In this document: piece by piece, positions 26,388 to 36,156 of the stretch
How positions within the stretch are numbered: the stretch's first letter is position 1
Layout: each line of letters begins with the position of its first letter
Source of the DNA: Bacteroidales bacterium
GTDB taxonomy: Bacteria; Bacteroidota; Bacteroidia; Bacteroidales; UBA932
Length of the DNA: 64,000 nt
Reading direction: 5' to 3'
Assembly (NCBI GenBank): GCA_012839605.1
Contig: DUNA01000031.1
Coordinates: 1 to 64,000, forward strand
Program-made: the position numbers and the translations under genes
The notes under the pieces: model-generated
The model's input: only the letters and a program-made list of their open reading frames with translations
What the model was told of the DNA's origin: nothing
Databases searched by the model: none

Positions 26388-27302
26388 ATGAAACATTTCT
26401 ATAAATGCTTACTTACCGTATGGGTGTTGCTCTTAGCCGTCGGGCTCTATGGCCAAAATCCAAACGAGTTAAGACTGAATGAGCTTTTGATTATCAATAC
26501 GGAAGATTTTCAGGATGATTTTGGTGTACACAGTGCTTGGTTTGAAATTTTCAATACCGGTTATGGAACGGTGGATATTGGAGGTTGCTACTTGAGTAAC
26601 GATCCCGACAACTTGAAGAAATACACCATTCCGCGTGGCGACGTGTTGACAAAAATCAGGCCCAGACAACACATCTTGTTCTGGGCAGACAGCAAGCCCC
26701 ACAGGGGATCTTTTCATGTCAACTTCACGCTGGAGGAATCGGAGGTGCTTATTTTAACAAGCGGTGACGGAACTACCATCATCGACCAGGTCACCTTGCC
26801 TAAAGATTTGGAACCCAATCAATCCTATGGTAGAGCAGTGGATGGAGAAGGTACGTATGGAGTAGATGCCGATAATACAGGATGGGAAATCTTACCCAGA
26901 ACATCGCCCAGTACCAACAACTTTTCATTAGACGGGAAATCACGTAGCGACCTGATGAAAGAAACAGATCCATACGGGTGGATTATGGCCCTTTTAGCTA
27001 TGTCCGTAGTGTTTTTGGCACTCGTCCTTTTAACATTTGTATTTAAAGGAACAGGGAAAATAGCCTTAAACTTGACACAGAGGAAAGCAGATGCCTATGG
27101 CAAAACTAGAAAAGTATCGATGGCAGAAACTTCAGGAGAAGTGTTTGCAGCCATTGCCACGGCACTGCATATGTATGCACGTGAAAATGAAGTGCACGAT
27201 ATTGAAACAACCATCTTGACCATTGAGCAAGTCAGGAGAAATTATTCTCCATGGAGTTCCAAGGGTCAATCCATGAGGAAAACTCCCTCTGCAAGAAAAT
27301 AA
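26388..27302 (+). CDS. OadG-type gamma subunit with an exported lamin-tail domain
   Basis: 304 residues: a signal peptide (CLLTVWVLLLAVGLYGQ), a lamin-tail-like beta domain at about 25-150 (LRLNELLIINTEDFQDDFG, WFEIFNTGYGTVDIGGCYLSND, NFTLEESEVLILTS), one transmembrane helix near 200-220 (WIMALLAMSVVFLALVLLTFVF), then a cytoplasmic tail with VFAAIATALHMYA. The helix and tail are the usual gamma subunit that anchors the decarboxylase. The LTD fusion would sit in the periplasm. I have seen this layout in Bacteroides loci. Its purpose is unknown. Confidence 0.8.
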   Translation: MKHFYKCLLTVWVLLLAVGLYGQNPNELRLNELLIINTEDFQDDFGVHSAWFEIFNTGYGTVDIGGCYLSNDPDNLKKYTIPRGDVLTKIRPRQHILFWADSKPHRGSFHVNFTLEESEVLILTSGDGTTIIDQVTLPKDLEPNQSYGRAVDGEGTYGVDADNTGWEILPRTSPSTNNFSLDGKSRSDLMKETDPYGWIMALLAMSVVFLALVLLTFVFKGTGKIALNLTQRKADAYGKTRKVSMAETSGEVFAAIATALHMYARENEVHDIETTILTIEQVRRNYSPWSSKGQSMRKTPSARK

Positions 27303-27327
27303 TAAAACCGATAACACATCTACAATC

Positions 27328-27762
27328 ATGAAAGAATATAAATTGATCATTAACGGGAACAATTACAACGTTGTCATTAATGAACTGGAAGATACCTTAG
27401 CAGAAGTGGAGGTTAACGGAACTCCCTACCAGGTGACCATCGACAAACCTATTAAAAAAACTTCTGTACCCACCGTTTCCCGCTCACCGCGTGTATCTGC
27501 CCCCACCCCCAAGTCTCAAGCAGCCAAAGCTCCTTCAGCAGGCGGTGCCACACATACCATCAATTCACCGCTACCGGGAGTAATCTTGGAAGTAACGGTA
27601 AAAGAAGGTGATACCGTTAAATCGGGACAAAAACTGGTTGTACTGGAAGCCATGAAAATGGAAAACAATATTGAAGCCGACAGAGACGGAGTTGTAACTT
27701 CTATCAAAGTAAGTAAAGGAGACTCTGTACTGGAAGGTGCACCCTTGATAATTTTGAATTAA
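27328..27762 (+). CDS. Biotin carboxyl carrier subunit of the decarboxylase
   Basis: 144 residues: an N-terminal anchoring domain (MKEYKLIINGNNYNVVINELE), a Pro/Ala-rich flexible linker (TVSRSPRVSAPTPKSQAAKAPSAGG) and a C-terminal biotinyl domain with the acceptor lysine in VLEAMKMENNIEAD. The carried CO2 is passed from MmdA to the membrane beta subunit. It follows the gamma gene by 25 nt and precedes the beta gene by 1 nt. Confidence 0.95.
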   Translation: MKEYKLIINGNNYNVVINELEDTLAEVEVNGTPYQVTIDKPIKKTSVPTVSRSPRVSAPTPKSQAAKAPSAGGATHTINSPLPGVILEVTVKEGDTVKSGQKLVVLEAMKMENNIEADRDGVVTSIKVSKGDSVLEGAPLIILN

Positions 27763-27763
27763 C

Positions 27764-28906
27764 ATGGATCAAATCATCAATAACCTACAACAATTCTGGG
27801 AATACACAGGATTTGCCAATACCACTTTTCAACACATCTTAATGATATGTATAGGTATTGGATTTATTGCCATGGGAATTATCAAGGAGTGGGAACCGCT
27901 CCTGCTCATTCCCATTGGATTTGGAATGATTATAGGGAATATCCCCCTATACCCAGGTCTGAGTGTTGGTATTTACGAAGAAGGTTCTGTACTTAACATC
28001 TTACACCACGGTGTACAGAACGGTTGGTATCCCCCGCTTATCTTTATGGGTATTGGAGCCATGACAGACTTTTCTTCTCTCATATCCAACCCCAAATTGC
28101 TTTTAATAGGCGCTGCCGCTCAGTTTGGTATTTTTGCGGCTTATGGAGCATCCCTCTTCTTAGGGTTTGAACCACAAGCTGCCGGTGCCATCGGCATTAT
28201 TGGAGGCGCTGACGGTCCTACGGCCATTTTCTTATCATCAAGATTGGCTCCGGACTTATTGGGCGCCATTGCCGTATCTGCCTATTCTTATATGGCGTTG
28301 GTACCGCTTATTCAACCCCCTATTATGAAGTTGTTTACAACAAAACAGGAGCGGTTGATTAAGATGAAACCGGCACGTGCCGTTTCCAAAACAGAAAAAA
28401 TCATTTTCCCCATTGTGGGATTGTTGTTGACGGCTTTCATAGTACCGTCGGGATTGCCCTTGCTGGGTTTGCTCTTCTTTGGCAACTTGCTGAAAGAAAG
28501 TGGAGTGACAAGACGCCTTGCAGAAACGGCCCGCGGACCGCTCATTGACGTAGTCACCATCCTGATTGGATTGACCGTAGGAGTTTCTACACAAGCAGAT
28601 AAATTCCTTCAAGTGGAATCCGTCCTCATTTTTGGACTGGGAGCCATGTCCTTTATTGTTGCAACAGCAGCCGGTGTACTTTTTGTCAAGGTCATGAACC
28701 TGTTCTTAAAACCGGGGAACAAAATCAATCCGCTCATTGGAAACTCGGGTGTATCTGCAGTCCCCGACTCGGCCCGTGTATCTGAAATCGTTGGCTTGCA
28801 ATACGACCGGACCAACCACTTGCTTATGCACGCCATGGGCCCGAACGTAGCCGGAGTCATTGGTTCTGCTGTAGCCGCAGGAATTTTACTTGGATTCTTA
28901 TCATAA
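27764..28906 (+). CDS. Sodium-pumping decarboxylase beta subunit (OadB/MmdB type)
   Basis: A 380-residue polytopic membrane protein that decarboxylates carboxybiotin and couples this to Na+ export. Key segments are IGIIGGADGPTAIFLSSRLAPDLLGAIAVSAYSYMALVPLIQP, which carries the conserved Na+-channel aspartate, and NPLIGNSGVSAVPDSARVSE. Length is in the family range. Together with the preceding genes the enzyme is complete (alpha, gamma, carrier, beta). It is 28 nt upstream of the V-ATPase genes. Confidence 0.95.
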   Translation: MDQIINNLQQFWEYTGFANTTFQHILMICIGIGFIAMGIIKEWEPLLLIPIGFGMIIGNIPLYPGLSVGIYEEGSVLNILHHGVQNGWYPPLIFMGIGAMTDFSSLISNPKLLLIGAAAQFGIFAAYGASLFLGFEPQAAGAIGIIGGADGPTAIFLSSRLAPDLLGAIAVSAYSYMALVPLIQPPIMKLFTTKQERLIKMKPARAVSKTEKIIFPIVGLLLTAFIVPSGLPLLGLLFFGNLLKESGVTRRLAETARGPLIDVVTILIGLTVGVSTQADKFLQVESVLIFGLGAMSFIVATAAGVLFVKVMNLFLKPGNKINPLIGNSGVSAVPDSARVSEIVGLQYDRTNHLLMHAMGPNVAGVIGSAVAAGILLGFLS

Positions 28907-28934
28907 AACAACCATACAATCACAATACAAACCT

Positions 28935-29549
28935 ATGGAAAACAAACTGCAAGAACTTACAAATAAGCTGTACCAAGAAGGTTTGGCTAAAGGCAAGGAA
29001 GAAGCGGATATTCTTCTAGAAAAAGCCAAAGAAGAAGCCCTGACAATTGTTCAAGAAGCCAGAAAGGAGGCTACCTGGATTGTTGATCGGGCTGAACAAG
29101 AAGCTGCCGAACACAAAGAGCAGGTAGAGAATGAAATCAAGATGGCCTCACGCCATACCATCTCGGTATTAAAAAAGAAAATCAAGGACATGGTAGTGTT
29201 TAAAGCACTGGAAGGCCCTACTAAGAAAGCAATGGAAGACGATGTCTTTGTTCAGGATATCATAAGCACCTTGGTACAGTCTTTTAAACCGGAAGATGCC
29301 GGGTCTATGGCCTTGGAGCTGGTATTACCACAGTCCAGGAAAGAATCATTTGCAGGGTTCCTCAAATCCAGAACATCAGAAATATTTGACAAAGGTCTGA
29401 AAGTTACCTTCACTGAAGATATGGAAAACGGATTTGTTATAGAGCCTGCCGGCGGAGGATACCAAATCCGGTTCACAGACAAGGATTTCATGGCTCTATT
29501 CAATAAATACGTAAGTCCGGGAACACAATCGCTTCTCTATGATGAATAA
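28935..29549 (+). CDS. atpE: V-type ATP synthase subunit E (peripheral stalk)
   Basis: 204 residues from the ATG at MENKLQELTNKLY; the track start 15 codons earlier lies in the spacer. The N-terminal half is a long charged helix (ADILLEKAKEEALTIVQEARKEATWIVDRAEQEAAEHKEQ), and the C-terminal half is a small globular domain, as in V/A-ATPase E stalks. No separate subunit G/H is seen next to it. It leads the seven-gene V-ATPase cluster and overlaps the next gene by 11 nt. Confidence 0.85.
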   Translation: MENKLQELTNKLYQEGLAKGKEEADILLEKAKEEALTIVQEARKEATWIVDRAEQEAAEHKEQVENEIKMASRHTISVLKKKIKDMVVFKALEGPTKKAMEDDVFVQDIISTLVQSFKPEDAGSMALELVLPQSRKESFAGFLKSRTSEIFDKGLKVTFTEDMENGFVIEPAGGGYQIRFTDKDFMALFNKYVSPGTQSLLYDE

Positions 29550-30180
29550 TTACGAGTTCATTATTGCAGGATTGCCACAACTAGCTCTGGATTTTCAATC
29601 GGGTAGCTTTGATTTTCAAGAACTGACCGGATCCCTGAGAAACATGTTGAGCAAAAAGGACAACCGCTTGCTCGACTGGATAGAAAAGGGCCTGGAAGCC
29701 AGGTTCATGAATATTCATTTTTACCGGGCAGCTCAATGTCACAGCAATTTTTTCATTCGGGATTATTTTTCCTTTGACCAGGAAATCCGCAATATCATAG
29801 CAGCATATACTGCCAGGAATTACGGAACAAGCCCCGATGACCACCTGATTGGCGACAGCATCCTTACCCAACAGTTGAAGCAATCTAAGGCAGAAGATTT
29901 TAAACTTGAATTCATTTCGGAATATGCAACAGTCCTGCACAGGATCATGCAATTAAAAGATCCCTTGGAAAGGGAACAGAAAATTGATAGTCTCCGGTGG
30001 CAGAAAGTCTCAGAGCTGAGCATATTTCATTATTTTGATATACATGTTATACTCGCTTTTTTTCTTAAGGCTTCCCTCGTTGCCCGCTGGGCACGTCTGG
30101 ACAAAGAAACAGGGACAAGAATGTTCAGGGAACTGGTAGATGAAGTAAAAGGCACATACAAAGCAGATAAAGAAGAATAA
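29539..30180 (+). CDS. DUF2764 family V-ATPase-associated protein
   Basis: A 213-residue protein (MMNNYEFIIAGLPQLALDF...) of the DUF2764 family, encoded between subunits E and A in Bacteroidales, spirochaete and chlamydial V-ATPase operons. It is rich in aromatic and helical segments (NIHFYRAAQCHSNFFIRDYFSF, ISEYATVLHRIMQLKDPLEREQKID). Because the cluster lacks a recognisable subunit C, this protein may do C-like work linking rotor and ring. That assignment is inference from position and helical character. Confidence 0.78.
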   Translation: MMNNYEFIIAGLPQLALDFQSGSFDFQELTGSLRNMLSKKDNRLLDWIEKGLEARFMNIHFYRAAQCHSNFFIRDYFSFDQEIRNIIAAYTARNYGTSPDDHLIGDSILTQQLKQSKAEDFKLEFISEYATVLHRIMQLKDPLEREQKIDSLRWQKVSELSIFHYFDIHVILAFFLKASLVARWARLDKETGTRMFRELVDEVKGTYKADKEE

Positions 30181-30185
30181 TAATT

Positions 30186-31949
30186 ATGCAAACACAAACT
30201 ACCGGTAAAGTAAGGGGCATCATTGCCAACCTGGTTACCATTGAAGTTGACGGACCGGTTGCTCAAAACGAAATTTGTTTCATCCATCTGGCAGATACAC
30301 GCCTGATGGCAGAAGTCATCAGAGTGTCGGGTAAAAGCGTCTCGGCACAAGTCTTTGAAAGCACAAGAGGATTGCGCGTTGGTGACCATGTGACCTTTGC
30401 AGGTCATATGTTGGAAGTTCAATTGGGTCCCGGCTTGCTATCTAGCAATTACGATGGACTTCAAAACAACCTGACTACCATGGACGGTGTCTTCCTGAAA
30501 AGAGGAGAATATACCGACCCGTTGGACAGAGAAAAAACCTGGGATTTCAAACCTTTGGTTCGTACCGGCGACACAGTTACAGCCGGAGATTGGCTGGGAG
30601 AAGTCATGGAAGGCTGGCTAGTACACCGTATTATGGTTCCTTTTGTCATGACAGGTACGTATTCCGTAGAAAAAATCACTGTAGAAGGATCGTACACGGT
30701 AGATGAAACGGTAGCCGTACTCAAAGACGAAAAAGGTACCAGCATCCCCGTTACTATGGTACAAAGATGGCCTGTCAAACGGGCCATCACCGCTTACAAA
30801 CAAAAGCCCAGACCTTACAAAGTAATGGAAACAGGTGTGCGTACCATAGATACGTTCAATCCCATTGCAGAAGGAGGTACGGGATTTATTCCCGGGCCTT
30901 TTGGATCTGGGAAAACCGTTTTACAGCACGCCATTGCCAAGCAAGCAGAAGCCGATATTATTATGGTAGCAGCCTGCGGCGAACGTGCCAACGAAGTAGT
31001 GGAAATATTTACAGAGTTCCCCAAACTGATAGACGCCCGTACAGGACGCCACCTGATGGAACGTACCACTATTATCTGTAATACATCCAACATGCCGGTA
31101 GCCGCCCGTGAAGCCTCTGTATATACGGCTATGACCCTCTGCGAATATTACAGAGCTATGGGACACAGAGCCTTGTTGTTGGCAGACTCTACTTCTCGTT
31201 GGGCACAAGCCCTCAGGGAAATGAGTAACCGTATGGAAGAGTTGCCCGGACAAGACGCGTTCCCCATGGACCTTCCGGCTATTATTTCCAGTTTCTACGC
31301 TCGAGCAGGAATTGTAGAACTGAACAACGGAGAATTGGGATCGGTCACTTTTATTGGAACGGTATCTCCTGCCGGAGGAAACCTAAAAGAACCCGTTACG
31401 GAATCTACACAAAAAGCCACTCGTTGCTTCTATGCATTGTCGCAAAACAGGGCCGACAGAAAACGTTACCCTGCTATAGATCCTATGGACAGCTATTCCA
31501 AATACCTGGAATATCCGGAAATCATAAAGTACTATGAAGAAAAATTGGGACCGGAATGGATAGACTCCATTTGGGAGGGCAAGAACTACGTCAGACGTGG
31601 TAAAGAAGCATACGAACAAATCAACATCCTGGGAGACGACGGAGTACCCTTAGAGTACCATATCAACTATTGGAAATCTGAATTGATTGACTTCATCATC
31701 TTACAACAAGATGCTTTCGATTCCATTGACGCGTCTACCCCCATGGAACGACAACAATACATGTATACAAAAATCATAGAAGTTTGCAGACAAGCTTTTG
31801 AATTTGAAGACTTTGAGGAGTGCTCTGCCTTTTTCAAGAGATTGATCAACATCTTCCGTCAAATGAACTATTCCGAATACATGTCCGAAGAATTTAAACG
31901 CTACGAAACCGATATTGAAGAACTCCTGAGCCAAAAGGTTCAGGCTTAA
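30186..31949 (+). CDS. atpA: V-type ATP synthase catalytic subunit A
   Basis: A 587-residue catalytic subunit of the V1 head that hydrolyses or makes ATP. The P-loop is GPFGSGKTVLQHAIAKQ. The non-homologous insert typical of A subunits lies before it (VFLKRGEYTDPLDREKTWDFKPLV...). Also seen are AACGERANEVVEI, ADSTSRWAQALREMS and the C-terminal helical domain. Length is normal. Encoded 5 nt after the DUF2764 gene. Confidence 0.97.
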   Translation: MQTQTTGKVRGIIANLVTIEVDGPVAQNEICFIHLADTRLMAEVIRVSGKSVSAQVFESTRGLRVGDHVTFAGHMLEVQLGPGLLSSNYDGLQNNLTTMDGVFLKRGEYTDPLDREKTWDFKPLVRTGDTVTAGDWLGEVMEGWLVHRIMVPFVMTGTYSVEKITVEGSYTVDETVAVLKDEKGTSIPVTMVQRWPVKRAITAYKQKPRPYKVMETGVRTIDTFNPIAEGGTGFIPGPFGSGKTVLQHAIAKQAEADIIMVAACGERANEVVEIFTEFPKLIDARTGRHLMERTTIICNTSNMPVAAREASVYTAMTLCEYYRAMGHRALLLADSTSRWAQALREMSNRMEELPGQDAFPMDLPAIISSFYARAGIVELNNGELGSVTFIGTVSPAGGNLKEPVTESTQKATRCFYALSQNRADRKRYPAIDPMDSYSKYLEYPEIIKYYEEKLGPEWIDSIWEGKNYVRRGKEAYEQINILGDDGVPLEYHINYWKSELIDFIILQQDAFDSIDASTPMERQQYMYTKIIEVCRQAFEFEDFEECSAFFKRLINIFRQMNYSEYMSEEFKRYETDIEELLSQKVQA

Positions 31950-31959
31950 CACATAGATT

Positions 31960-33276
31960 ATGGCACAAGCTTTTCAACGCATATACACACGTTTAGAAGG
32001 AATTACTAAAGCAACGGTCGCTTTAAACGCACAGCGCGTCATGAACGACGAACTGGCTACCGTTGATGGCCGCCTGGCTCAAGTGGTAAAAATCAGCGGA
32101 GACCTTGTTACCCTACAAGTTTTTGGAGGAACAGAGGGGATTGCCACCAATTCCGAAGTTGTTTTCTTTGGAGAAGCCCCTTCGCTTCATGTCAGTGATG
32201 ATTTGTCAGGTCGTTTTTTCGACGCATACGGACGTCCCATTGACGGAGGCCCCGAGGTAGAAGGAGAACACCGTGAAATTGGAGGACCTTCCGTAAACCC
32301 ATACCGCAGAATACAACCTTCACAAATTATTCCCACAGGAATTGCGGGGATTGACTTGAACAACACATTGGTGTCCGGTCAAAAGATTCCTTTCTTTGCC
32401 GACCCCGACCAACCGTACAACCAAGTGATGGCTACCGTTGCGCTACGAGCAGACGTAGACAAAATCATCTTGGGAGGTATGGGACTGACGAACGACGACT
32501 ATTTGTTTTTCCGCCAAACTTTTGAAAACGCAGGAAAATTATCACGTATTATCAGTTTTGTAAATACTACGGACGACCCGCCGGTAGAGCGTTTGCTCAT
32601 TCCCGATATGGCCCTTACGGCTGCCGAATATTTTGCTGTAGATAAAAACGAAAAAGTACTGGTACTGCTTACCGACATGACGCTTTATGCAGACGCATTG
32701 AGTATTGTAAGCAACCGAATGGACCAAATACCGTCTAAAGATTCTATGCCCGGATCACTGTATTCTGACCTGGCTAAAATCTATGAAAAGGCTGTACAAT
32801 TGCCTTCAGGAGGCTCTATCACCATTATTGCCGTTACAACTCTTAGCGGCGGTGATATTACCCACGCCATTCCCGACAACACCGGATATATTACAGAAGG
32901 TCAGCTTTTCCTACGCCACGACACAGATACCGGTAAAGTAATTGTGGACCCCTTCCGTTCCTTGTCACGACTCAAACAATTGGTCATAGGAAAACAAACA
33001 AGAGAAGACCACAACCACGTGATGAATACAGCTATCCGTTTGTACGCAGACGCAGCCGATGCCAAGACAAAACTGGAAAACGGTTTTGATTTGAGCGACT
33101 ACGACTTACGTGCACTGGATTTTGCAAAAGAATATTCATTCCAGCTCCTTTCTATTGACGTAAATATAAACGTAACGGAAATGCTGGAACGTACCTGGAA
33201 ATTGTTTGCTAAGTACTTCACAAAAGAAGAATTGAGTATTCGTGAAGATTTAGTTGAGAAATATTATGGCAATTAA
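31960..33276 (+). CDS. atpB: V-type ATP synthase regulatory subunit B
   Basis: A 438-residue nucleotide-binding-fold partner of subunit A in the A3B3 head. As expected for subunit B, the P-loop is degenerate (SGQKIPFFADPDQPYNQV). Conserved segments include LSGRFFDAYGRPIDGGPEV, NPYRRIQPSQIIPTGIAGIDLNN and DMTLYADALSIVSNRMDQIPSK. The 3' end overlaps subunit D by 11 nt. Confidence 0.96.
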   Translation: MAQAFQRIYTRLEGITKATVALNAQRVMNDELATVDGRLAQVVKISGDLVTLQVFGGTEGIATNSEVVFFGEAPSLHVSDDLSGRFFDAYGRPIDGGPEVEGEHREIGGPSVNPYRRIQPSQIIPTGIAGIDLNNTLVSGQKIPFFADPDQPYNQVMATVALRADVDKIILGGMGLTNDDYLFFRQTFENAGKLSRIISFVNTTDDPPVERLLIPDMALTAAEYFAVDKNEKVLVLLTDMTLYADALSIVSNRMDQIPSKDSMPGSLYSDLAKIYEKAVQLPSGGSITIIAVTTLSGGDITHAIPDNTGYITEGQLFLRHDTDTGKVIVDPFRSLSRLKQLVIGKQTREDHNHVMNTAIRLYADAADAKTKLENGFDLSDYDLRALDFAKEYSFQLLSIDVNINVTEMLERTWKLFAKYFTKEELSIREDLVEKYYGN

Positions 33277-33868
33277 ATATCAGTTTAACAAAACGTCCCT
33301 CCATAATCTGGGGAAACAGCTCAAAATTAGGGAGAGAGCCCTCCCTACGCTGAAAAACAAAGAAAGTGCCCTGCGTATGGAAGTAAAACGTGCCAAAGAG
33401 CGGTCCGACGAGTTACTGGAGAAACTGGACAAATCCTTGTCTTCTTACAGGAATATGGCTGCCTTATGGAATGAGTTTACCCCGGGGCTGATTGCCGTTA
33501 AAGATGTGAGGCTTGAAACGGTTAAAATTGCCGGTATAAAAACCCCTGTCCTCAAGGAAGTTCTATTTGAAGTAAAACCTTTCTCACTTTTCGCTGAGCC
33601 CCAGTGGTATGCCCAGGGGGTTCAGATTCTGCAAGATCTTGCACAGATTGGGATAGAAAGTGAAATTTACCTGCAGAAGAAAAACATGCTGGATTTTGCA
33701 CGTAAGAAAACTACACAAAAGGTAAATCTTTACGAAAAGGTTCAAATTCCCGGGTACGAAGAAGCCATTCTTAAGATCAAACGGTTTTTAGAGGACCAGG
33801 AAACGCTGTCCAAAGCCAGTCAGAAAATTGTTAAAACACGTAAAAAGAACGAGGAGGAGCTGCTATGA
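33266..33868 (+). CDS. atpD: V-type ATP synthase central-stalk subunit D
   Basis: 200 residues from the ATG at MAIKYQFNKTSL; the track begins four codons earlier inside subunit B. It has two long helices at the ends, NKTSLHNLGKQLKIRERALPTLKNKESALRMEVKRAKER and the C-terminal FLEDQETLSKASQKIVKTRKKNEEEL, expected to form the rotor coiled coil. Subunit F, the usual rotor partner, was not recognised in the window. The stop overlaps the subunit I start (ATGA). Confidence 0.9.
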   Translation: MAIKYQFNKTSLHNLGKQLKIRERALPTLKNKESALRMEVKRAKERSDELLEKLDKSLSSYRNMAALWNEFTPGLIAVKDVRLETVKIAGIKTPVLKEVLFEVKPFSLFAEPQWYAQGVQILQDLAQIGIESEIYLQKKNMLDFARKKTTQKVNLYEKVQIPGYEEAILKIKRFLEDQETLSKASQKIVKTRKKNEEELL

Positions 33869-35661
33869 TTACCAAAATGACAAAGTATTCCTTTGTTTTG
33901 CTTAATGAGCAGACACCAGACTTTTTAAACAAATTGCAGGATTTGGGAATGGTTGACATCAACCGTCAGGAAAAAGCGGTGGACCAACATTCCAAGGATC
34001 TTTCAGACAAACTTTTTCAGATCAATCAGGTCGTAAACAAACTCAGCATAGTTGCCAAAGAAAAAAAGGATGAGAAGGCGGAGCCTTATCAGGACCATGG
34101 TGCTTTACTGCTAAAAGAAGCGGAGGAGTTGTTCTCCACACGGGAATCCCTGAAAACAACCATTCATTCTTTATCAGAGCAACTGAAAGCAGCAGAACCG
34201 TGGGGACCTTTTACCCTGCAGGATGTGGAAAAAATCCAGGATATGGGTTATGTTATCCATGCTTATATACAGCCTGCACGCCGTTTCAATCCTGAATGGG
34301 AAAAACAATATCCTTTGTTTGTTGTGGAAAAGACAGAGAAGCAAATTAGTTTCATAGTTCTGGAAGTTCCGGGAGAATCCTATGATTTTCCGGGAAACGA
34401 GGCTGTGTTTCCGACTATTCCATGCAATGTGCTTCAGGAAGAACTTCGTGAAAAAGAAGCTGAGCTGCAGCTATGTACTGACCGGTTGGAAATACTTTCG
34501 GACCACATCGGGGTACTTACATCATATGCCAATGAATTGTCATCAAAATTGGATCTTTACCTGGCAGGAGCTTCGGCAGATAAACAGGTGGAAGGTCGTA
34601 TTGATTTATTGACAGGATTCGCTCCCACAGACAGAGCTACAGAGCTGGAATCTTTCTTGGAAAAAGAAGGTCTGTATTATTTATCTGCACCTGCAGAAGG
34701 CAGCGACGACCCGCCAATAAAGTTGAAGAACTCCTGGTTTTCAAGTCTTTTCGAACCCATAGGAAAGATGTATATGCTACCTGTCTACGATGAATTGGAT
34801 CTTACCCCGTACTTTGCTCCATTCTATATGCTTTTCTTTGGTTTTTGCCTAGGAGATATGGGATACGGGCTACTGCTGGTACTTATTGGATTATTGGGGC
34901 GGTTTTTCCTTCCAAAAATGAAGGGATACCTTAACCTTGTCTTTTTCCTGGGACTTGGATCTATTATCATAGCTACCCTGCCCGGTGGTTTCTTTGGCAT
35001 GAAAATCTCAGAAATTGCACCATCACTTGTAAAAAACCAGAATTTTTTCTTCCAGTTCAACGATATGAATATGTTCTGGTTTGCCATACTTTTTGGCTTG
35101 TTCCAAATAGTTTTTGCCCGCATACTTACGGCCGTCAATTCCATCATAAGAAAAGGCTGGCAGCATGGGATGGCTCCCATTGGCTGGGCAATTCTTATTG
35201 TATGGGCGACCATTGCCTACGCTTCCACAATGGTGGAGGATCTGAATATGTCAAAACCCGTTTCAACAACCATGCTTGTTGTAAGCATTTCTCTGATCGT
35301 ATTGTTTTCCAAGCCGGAAGGGCCTGTACACAAGCGTTTGGGGAAAGGCCTCTGGTCAATGTATGACATAACCGGTGTCTTTGGCGATATGCTTTCATAC
35401 ATACGGCTCTTTGGACTGGGTACCTCGGGAGGTATCCTGGGGCTGGTGGTTAACACCCTCGCATTGAGCCTTGCAGGAGTACCCTACGTGGGATGGCTGC
35501 TGGCTTTGGTGCTCTTACTTTTCGGGCATGCCCTGGTTTTGGGACTGAGTGCACTCGGCGCTTTTGTGCACCCCATGCGTCTGACTTTTGTGGAATTTTT
35601 CAAAAATGCAGATTTTACCGGTGGCGGACGCGAATACAAACCGTTAAAAATAAAAGAATAA
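33865..35661 (+). CDS. atpI: V-type ATP synthase membrane subunit I (a-subunit homologue)
   Basis: A 598-residue protein with a cytoplasmic N-terminal half containing long helices (VVNKLSIVAKEKKDEKAEP, LREKEAELQLCTDRLEILSDHIG) and a C-terminal membrane half starting at LTPYFAPFYMLFFGFCLGDMGYGLLLVL. The segment GDMLSYIRLFGLGTSGGILGLVVNTLA holds the conserved arginine that faces the K-ring carboxylate. It forms the stator ion path. Length is short but normal for bacterial members. Confidence 0.94.
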   Translation: MITKMTKYSFVLLNEQTPDFLNKLQDLGMVDINRQEKAVDQHSKDLSDKLFQINQVVNKLSIVAKEKKDEKAEPYQDHGALLLKEAEELFSTRESLKTTIHSLSEQLKAAEPWGPFTLQDVEKIQDMGYVIHAYIQPARRFNPEWEKQYPLFVVEKTEKQISFIVLEVPGESYDFPGNEAVFPTIPCNVLQEELREKEAELQLCTDRLEILSDHIGVLTSYANELSSKLDLYLAGASADKQVEGRIDLLTGFAPTDRATELESFLEKEGLYYLSAPAEGSDDPPIKLKNSWFSSLFEPIGKMYMLPVYDELDLTPYFAPFYMLFFGFCLGDMGYGLLLVLIGLLGRFFLPKMKGYLNLVFFLGLGSIIIATLPGGFFGMKISEIAPSLVKNQNFFFQFNDMNMFWFAILFGLFQIVFARILTAVNSIIRKGWQHGMAPIGWAILIVWATIAYASTMVEDLNMSKPVSTTMLVVSISLIVLFSKPEGPVHKRLGKGLWSMYDITGVFGDMLSYIRLFGLGTSGGILGLVVNTLALSLAGVPYVGWLLALVLLLFGHALVLGLSALGAFVHPMRLTFVEFFKNADFTGGGREYKPLKIKE

Positions 35662-36153
<492 letters not shown>

Positions 36154-36156
36154 ACC

